Source: CBDCFV01 sp965203835 (GTDB taxonomy: Bacteria; Chloroflexota; Dehalococcoidia; Lucifugimonadales; UBA3495). Taken from it: 64,000 nt of DNA. Of this stretch, positions 60,798-64,000 are shown one piece after another (the first letter of the stretch is position 1; each line of letters begins with the position of its first letter). The position numbers and the translations under genes were made by a program. The notes under the pieces were generated by a model. It searched no databases. It saw only the letters and a program-made list of their open reading frames with translations, and was not told the DNA's origin. Where the stretch lies: positions 2,232,001 through 2,296,000 of the forward strand of contig OZ241919.1 of the NCBI GenBank assembly GCA_965203835.1, read 5' to 3'.

Positions 60798-61088
60798 CTA
60801 CCGGCGCATCGCGCTGAAGCAATCGCTGCAATAGACGGGCCTGTCGCCTCGCGGCACGAAGGGCACGGTGGTGTCGATGCCGCACTGCGCGCACACTACC
60901 GGGTGCATCTCACGGGGTCCGCCCCCGTAACCGCCGCGCTGCGCATTCTTGCGCGCCGACCGGCAATCGGGGCACCGCTTGGGCTCGTTGGTGTACCCGC
61001 GGGACGCGAAGAACTCCTGCTCCCCTATGGTGAACACAAACGGGGCGCCGCACTCTACGCAAGTAAGATTTCTGTCCGAAATGGCCAT
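60798..61088 (-). CDS. Small double zinc-ribbon protein
   Basis: 96 residues with AGGAGG upstream. Two zinc ribbons are visible: CVECGAPFVFTIGEQEFFAS with CPDC, and CAQCG ... VYCSDC. The first, with F-x-F-T-x-G-E-Q-E-F-F, is the well-known small zinc-ribbon family frequent in Chloroflexota. A Gly/Arg-rich patch (RKNAQRGGYGGG) separates them. Nucleic-acid or protein binding is likely, but the exact role is unknown. Confidence 0.85.
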   Translation of the reverse strand: MAISDRNLTCVECGAPFVFTIGEQEFFASRGYTNEPKRCPDCRSARKNAQRGGYGGGPREMHPVVCAQCGIDTTVPFVPRGDRPVYCSDCFSAMRR

Positions 61089-61191
61089 CTGGATGACCTC
61101 CTATAATTTTTGGCTCAGTCTAGGTCATCCGATGCGAGAGGCAACAAAACTAGGTACCACCAACGGTACACCCGAACTTACACCTCAAAGG

Positions 61192-61222
61192 ATTATACCA
61201 GAATTGCGCATCGTATAGTCAA
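61192..61222 (-). promoter_or_regulatory. Sigma-70-like promoter for the zinc-ribbon gene
   Basis: On the minus strand TTGACT (61222-61217), a 19-base spacer and the extended -10 TGGTATAAT lead into an approximately 100-nt leader before the ATG at 61088. Confidence 0.6.
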
Positions 61223-61371
61223 GAAATTACGTGCTGCCAGCAGCGTCACAATTCAGTTGCCTTTACTCCCTGCCCCAACCGTCGTTCCCAATCTCTACTG
61301 TCACCCCCACGGTTGACCGCGCAAGCACAGAGCAATAACATCCAACCAAGCAGATGCACCGGAGCGCCAAC

Positions 61372-62034
61372 ATGAGCACCAGAATGGAGAAGGTGACGGA
61401 AGACATCGCCCTGGCAGTTCTGCGGAAACTCGCCGCCGCTGCAAACCCGCCTCTCCAACCGGAGATACTCAAAGAGGCCTTCGAAGCAATATGGCCCACT
61501 CCTGACAGCACGACGCCCATGAACGACGCCATGAGCGCCGTCGCCCAAGCGGCCGGTAGTTGCACCGGACAGGATGCAGATACTTGGAAAACCGGCGTTG
61601 CCCAAGCCTGGCAACCGGCAGTGGAGGAAATCGTAGAGGAATACTTCAAAGCCGCCAAGCGCAGTCTCCGCAAGGGAGACCGCATGGAAGGAGTGGAAAC
61701 CCTCACCGACGCCGTCAGGGCAACCCTGGGCCACATCGCCGCAACCCGCAACTGGCCCCACAGCACCCACGACGACCTCTACAGCATCGCCGCGGCCCTG
61801 GGCAGCGGTAACGGGTGGCCGGACACAATGGAGAAATTCGACGAGGCTCTCAAGAACAGGTCCGAAGATGGTAAATGCTTGGGATCCAACCTGGGAGCCA
61901 GCATGGGACGGCCACGAAGTCTCAAGGCCGGCTTCTACGCGGAAGCTCCGGAAGAGATAGAGGAAGACGGCTTCCTCTTCGCCACGACGACCATAGAACT
62001 GGCCAACCGGCTGGCTGGACACGCGGCGCCATGA
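61372..62034 (+). CDS. PaREP1/HEPN-like helical protein
   Basis: I prefer the ATG at 61372 (GGAG about eight bases upstream) over 61354. The 220-residue protein is all-helical. Its middle, YFKAAKRSLRKGDRMEGVET then LTDAVRATLGHIAA, with TRNWPHSTHDDLYSIAAAL, resembles the PaREP1/HEPN-like families known mainly from archaea. The classical HEPN R-x(4-6)-H catalytic motif is not clear. The following gene starts inside its stop codon (ATGA), so they form an operon. A toxin or RNA-related role would fit the fold but is not shown. Confidence 0.6.
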   Translation: MSTRMEKVTEDIALAVLRKLAAAANPPLQPEILKEAFEAIWPTPDSTTPMNDAMSAVAQAAGSCTGQDADTWKTGVAQAWQPAVEEIVEEYFKAAKRSLRKGDRMEGVETLTDAVRATLGHIAATRNWPHSTHDDLYSIAAALGSGNGWPDTMEKFDEALKNRSEDGKCLGSNLGASMGRPRSLKAGFYAEAPEEIEEDGFLFATTTIELANRLAGHAAP

Positions 62035-62383
62035 ACCAGGAGGAACACCTTGCCATGGCCCGTGAACTTATGGGCGGGCCAACCAGGAGTCAAGTTACGG
62101 CGGCAACGAGATGATTGCCGCCGAACTCTTGTGGGGAGCGTTCGCCCACTGCCTGGTCGCAACCGCCCAGAACTTGGGGCTGCCTCACGACAGTCACGGG
62201 GCATTCAAGAGAGTCGCCCAGCACCTGGACGCCGCCCAAGGCGGCAACAAATGGACCTCCTGCTTCGGTTCAGCCGAACAACTCCACACCCATTTCTACC
62301 ACCGAAACCTGTCGAATAGGGAACTGCAAACCCACCGTGATGACACCGTGAACGGCGTTCTGGAACTCCTTAACGCGCTGTGA
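62031..62383 (+). pseudogene. Second PaREP1/HEPN-like protein, frameshifted
   Basis: From 62031 the frame reads MNQEEHLAMARELMGGP and goes astray after 62080. The neighbouring frame gives NQESSYGGNEMIAAELLWGA and continues intact to 62383 (HCLVATAQNLGLPHDSHGAF ... RELQTHRDDTVNGVLELLNA). A single-base loss or gain near 62080 accounts for it. Without it the product would be about 117 residues, partner of the upstream gene. A sequencing error is possible. Confidence 0.65.
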
Positions 62384-62690
62384 ACAGACACTCCCGGAGC
62401 AAACAGCCAAGCTCCCCACCAATCGTCATTCCCGCAAATGTCTGCGACTCTGAAATTTCCGGCCTCTCCGGCCTCACCCTCCGTCAACAGGCCGTTCTGC
62501 CCGTCATGGTGAACTTCCTCTCTCTGGCCGAGGGTGCCCGCCTCTCCGGCGTCAGTGAGAGGACCCTTCGCCGCCACGATTCGGCGGTTCGAAAGGCCTG
62601 CGGAAGAAGTGGATAAGCTCAGGCAGCAGATCGATGATCTCGAACACGTCGTTTCCGCCCGGTCCAAGCGCCGCTCCGGCAAATAGACGT
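62380..62690 (+). pseudogene. Helix-turn-helix protein, frameshifted (terminase-small-like HTH)
   Basis: A GTG overlaps the previous stop. The frame reads through a CATTCCCGC-derived stretch (VIPANVCDS) to LTLRQQAVLPVMVNFLSLAE and GARLSGVSERTLRRH, a helix-turn-helix as in phage-type small terminase or transposon HTH proteins. It then leaves frame at about 62578. The other frame continues VDKLRQQIDDLEHVVSARSK to a stop near 62686. So the gene is broken after the recognition helix. Confidence 0.5.
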
Positions 62691-62738
62691 CGTGGAAGCG
62701 GAACGGTTCTTCACTGGTAGGGGCAACCCGCGAATGCG

Positions 62739-62744
62739 TATAAT
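62739..62744 (+). promoter_or_regulatory. Possible -10 box before the terminal lipoprotein gene
   Basis: A perfect TATAAT lies 90 bp upstream of the ATG at 62835. No good -35 is visible at the right distance. Confidence 0.3.
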
Positions 62745-62834
62745 CCTCCTTGTGGTTGCCTTGGGTGCTGGCGCCTTTGACGTCCTCAGGAGTCTTACCT
62801 AAAATGCCCGCAGGCTCAAGGACGGGAGGAGTGC

Positions 62835-64000
62835 ATGAGGCTCAGGCTTGCGGTCACGGCCATCATGTTTGTCGCGGTGCTCACCGCTTGCTCCACGAAG
62901 ACCGCAACACCGGCAACCCCGCCCGCCGTGACCCCTGCTCCGGCTGTGAAATTGTTGACCCATAGCGAACCCTTGGCGACCGACGAACACGGGAACGGGT
63001 ACATCTTCGGAACGGTGATGTTGCGGGACGGTTGCCTGCGTCTCGATGCCAGCAATTACAACGCACGGGACTACACTATGCTCCTGGTCTGGCCCGCCGG
63101 ATACTCTCTCGGCATGGATGCCGGGGGTGTCCACGTCAAGGACGCCGCTGGCGAAGTGGTGGTGCGGCCCGGCGACGACGCAAGGTTCATCGGGTCCTTC
63201 CCCGGCGAGAAATACCGCGACACCTTCTATCGCATAAACGGAGGGGAAAGGCCAAGGTGGATGGTGGTCGAATGGGAGCAGAAGAAGGCTGAATGGCGGC
63301 AGACGGTAGAGCAACCTTGGCAGGAACGGCTGGGCACGGAGTGTTCGGGGCCTTTTCTGTTGATTGGCGACGACGCGACAGCCGTAGGCCCGGAAGAAGT
63401 GGGGAGCCACGTCGTTCCCGGCCCCGTTTACTTTCCCGTGAACGGACACGCGAGGGGGTCCCCGTCAAGCATGGCCGCGCTCCTCGAGGGTGAGCTGAAA
63501 CTTGACGAAGAATGTCTGCGGGTGGGCGAGGCCCTGGTCATCTGGCCGGCGGGGTTCAGTTCCCACGTCGAAGGCGGCCCAGTGGAAGTCCGCAACGGCG
63601 GCGGGAAGACCATCGCCCGCGTCGGCGACCGGCTCGGAGTCGGCGGCGGCTATTATCCAGGGGTTCCTCCGTTCCGGGACAACCCGGTATGCCTCGGGCC
63701 CTTCTATCTGGCCGGCAGTGTCAAGGTACTCCCGCCTGAGCCTGCGTCCGACCCTACCCCGGCGAGTTCGCCGACCCCGATGCCTACCTTCGACACCCCC
63801 CTGCGGGAACTCCAGGCCATCTATGAGGACTTGGGGTTCACCTTCGTCGCCCCTGAGGTTGACCCGCACGGGCGGGAATACGTTGCGGGCGCAGGGCCGG
63901 ACGACGATCCTGCCCTGGCATCAACCATCCGGCTGTTCGGCTCGTCCGATATGTTGCACTGGGTTGACCTCCGCCTTTCCGCCACAGACCCCAAGGCCGA
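62835..64000 (+). CDS. Lipoprotein with repeated beta domain (3' end missing)
   Basis: The frame is open to the last base, so the gene continues outside the window. The ATG at 62835 follows GGGAGGA. The signal MRLRLAVTAIMFVAVLTAC is a clear lipobox. A short Thr/Pro spacer leads to two copies of one domain: LRDGCLRLDAS ... LLVWPAGYSLGMD ... VVRPGDDARF (about 65-125) and LDEECLRVGEALVIWPAGFS ... IARVGDRLGVGGG (about 220-275). A Pro/Thr linker near residue 305 precedes a third region (FDTPLRELQAIYEDLGFTF). I do not know the domain's function. Exported, surface-anchored by inference. Confidence 0.8.
   Translation, partial: MRLRLAVTAIMFVAVLTACSTKTATPATPPAVTPAPAVKLLTHSEPLATDEHGNGYIFGTVMLRDGCLRLDASNYNARDYTMLLVWPAGYSLGMDAGGVHVKDAAGEVVVRPGDDARFIGSFPGEKYRDTFYRINGGERPRWMVVEWEQKKAEWRQTVEQPWQERLGTECSGPFLLIGDDATAVGPEEVGSHVVPGPVYFPVNGHARGSPSSMAALLEGELKLDEECLRVGEALVIWPAGFSSHVEGGPVEVRNGGGKTIARVGDRLGVGGGYYPGVPPFRDNPVCLGPFYLAGSVKVLPPEPASDPTPASSPTPMPTFDTPLRELQAIYEDLGFTFVAPEVDPHGREYVAGAGPDDDPALASTIRLFGSSDMLHWVDLRLSATDPKA

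Noticed and set aside
62734..62802. 22-residue hydrophobic ORF before the terminal lipoprotein
   Set aside because: There is no ribosome site, and the sequence overlaps a possible -10 box.

Overview
The window is 64 kb of GC-rich bacterial chromosome. It is dominated by very large secreted or lipid-anchored repeat proteins and by decayed insertion sequences. Several traits suggest Chloroflexota, probably a Dehalococcoidia/SAR202-like lineage: lipoproteins with long Pro/Thr-rich linkers, dockerin-like D-x-D-x-N-G modules, a GYD-domain protein, a small two-zinc-ribbon protein, and an amidase paired with a GatC-like subunit. This placement is inferred from protein style only. No 16S rRNA or ribosomal protein gene is present to confirm it.

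Layout. 1-7464 is the 3' part of a giant protein joining a PEP-synthase-like phosphotransfer unit to an arylsulfatase between beta-sandwich repeats. 7666-22361 holds five exported proteins (ankyrin lipoprotein, LRR lipoprotein with a 516-bp tandem repeat, Pro/Thr-linker lipoprotein, HtrA-like protease, CAP-domain protein). 22362-26710 is a decayed zone: a molybdoenzyme fragment, an intact phospholipase-D-type nuclease gene, a TnpB relic of the IS607/Fanzor type and an IS5 relic. 27114-40855 encodes four more large secreted adhesin-like proteins (anchor-M-like plus cadherin-like paralogues, an FN3 array, an IPT/TIG protein).

40959-51500 is a graveyard of nested insertion sequences: IS3 and IS110 inside an outer inverted repeat, and IS4 inside IS1182, followed by an ISKra4 relic. 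Between them sit an AAA ATPase, a TPR protein and small unknown genes, followed by a tyrosine recombinase next to tRNA-Thr(CGU). 53083-53634 is a HigBA locus with a broken toxin and an intact antitoxin. 53736-58994 is a signalling and stress block: NarL-type histidine kinase and regulator, two tiny ORFs leading into a structured RNA with a terminator, an orphan receiver protein, a UspA protein and a GYD protein. 59109-61088 (minus strand) encodes amidase, GatC-like protein and zinc-ribbon protein. 61372-62690 encodes PaREP1/HEPN-like helical proteins, partly broken, and 62835 to the end is a lipoprotein cut by the window edge.

Two dispersed families of tiny palindromes (REP-like) run through the right half. 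Some lie inside reading frames, including the histidine kinase, the receiver protein and three sites in one IS3 transposase. The strongest candidates for something new are the phosphotransfer-sulfatase fusion, the PLD nuclease with LAGLIDADG-like motifs, the tiny-ORF/structured-RNA locus at 56411-56848, and the AGAGCCTGC palindrome family with its apparent CCAG target.
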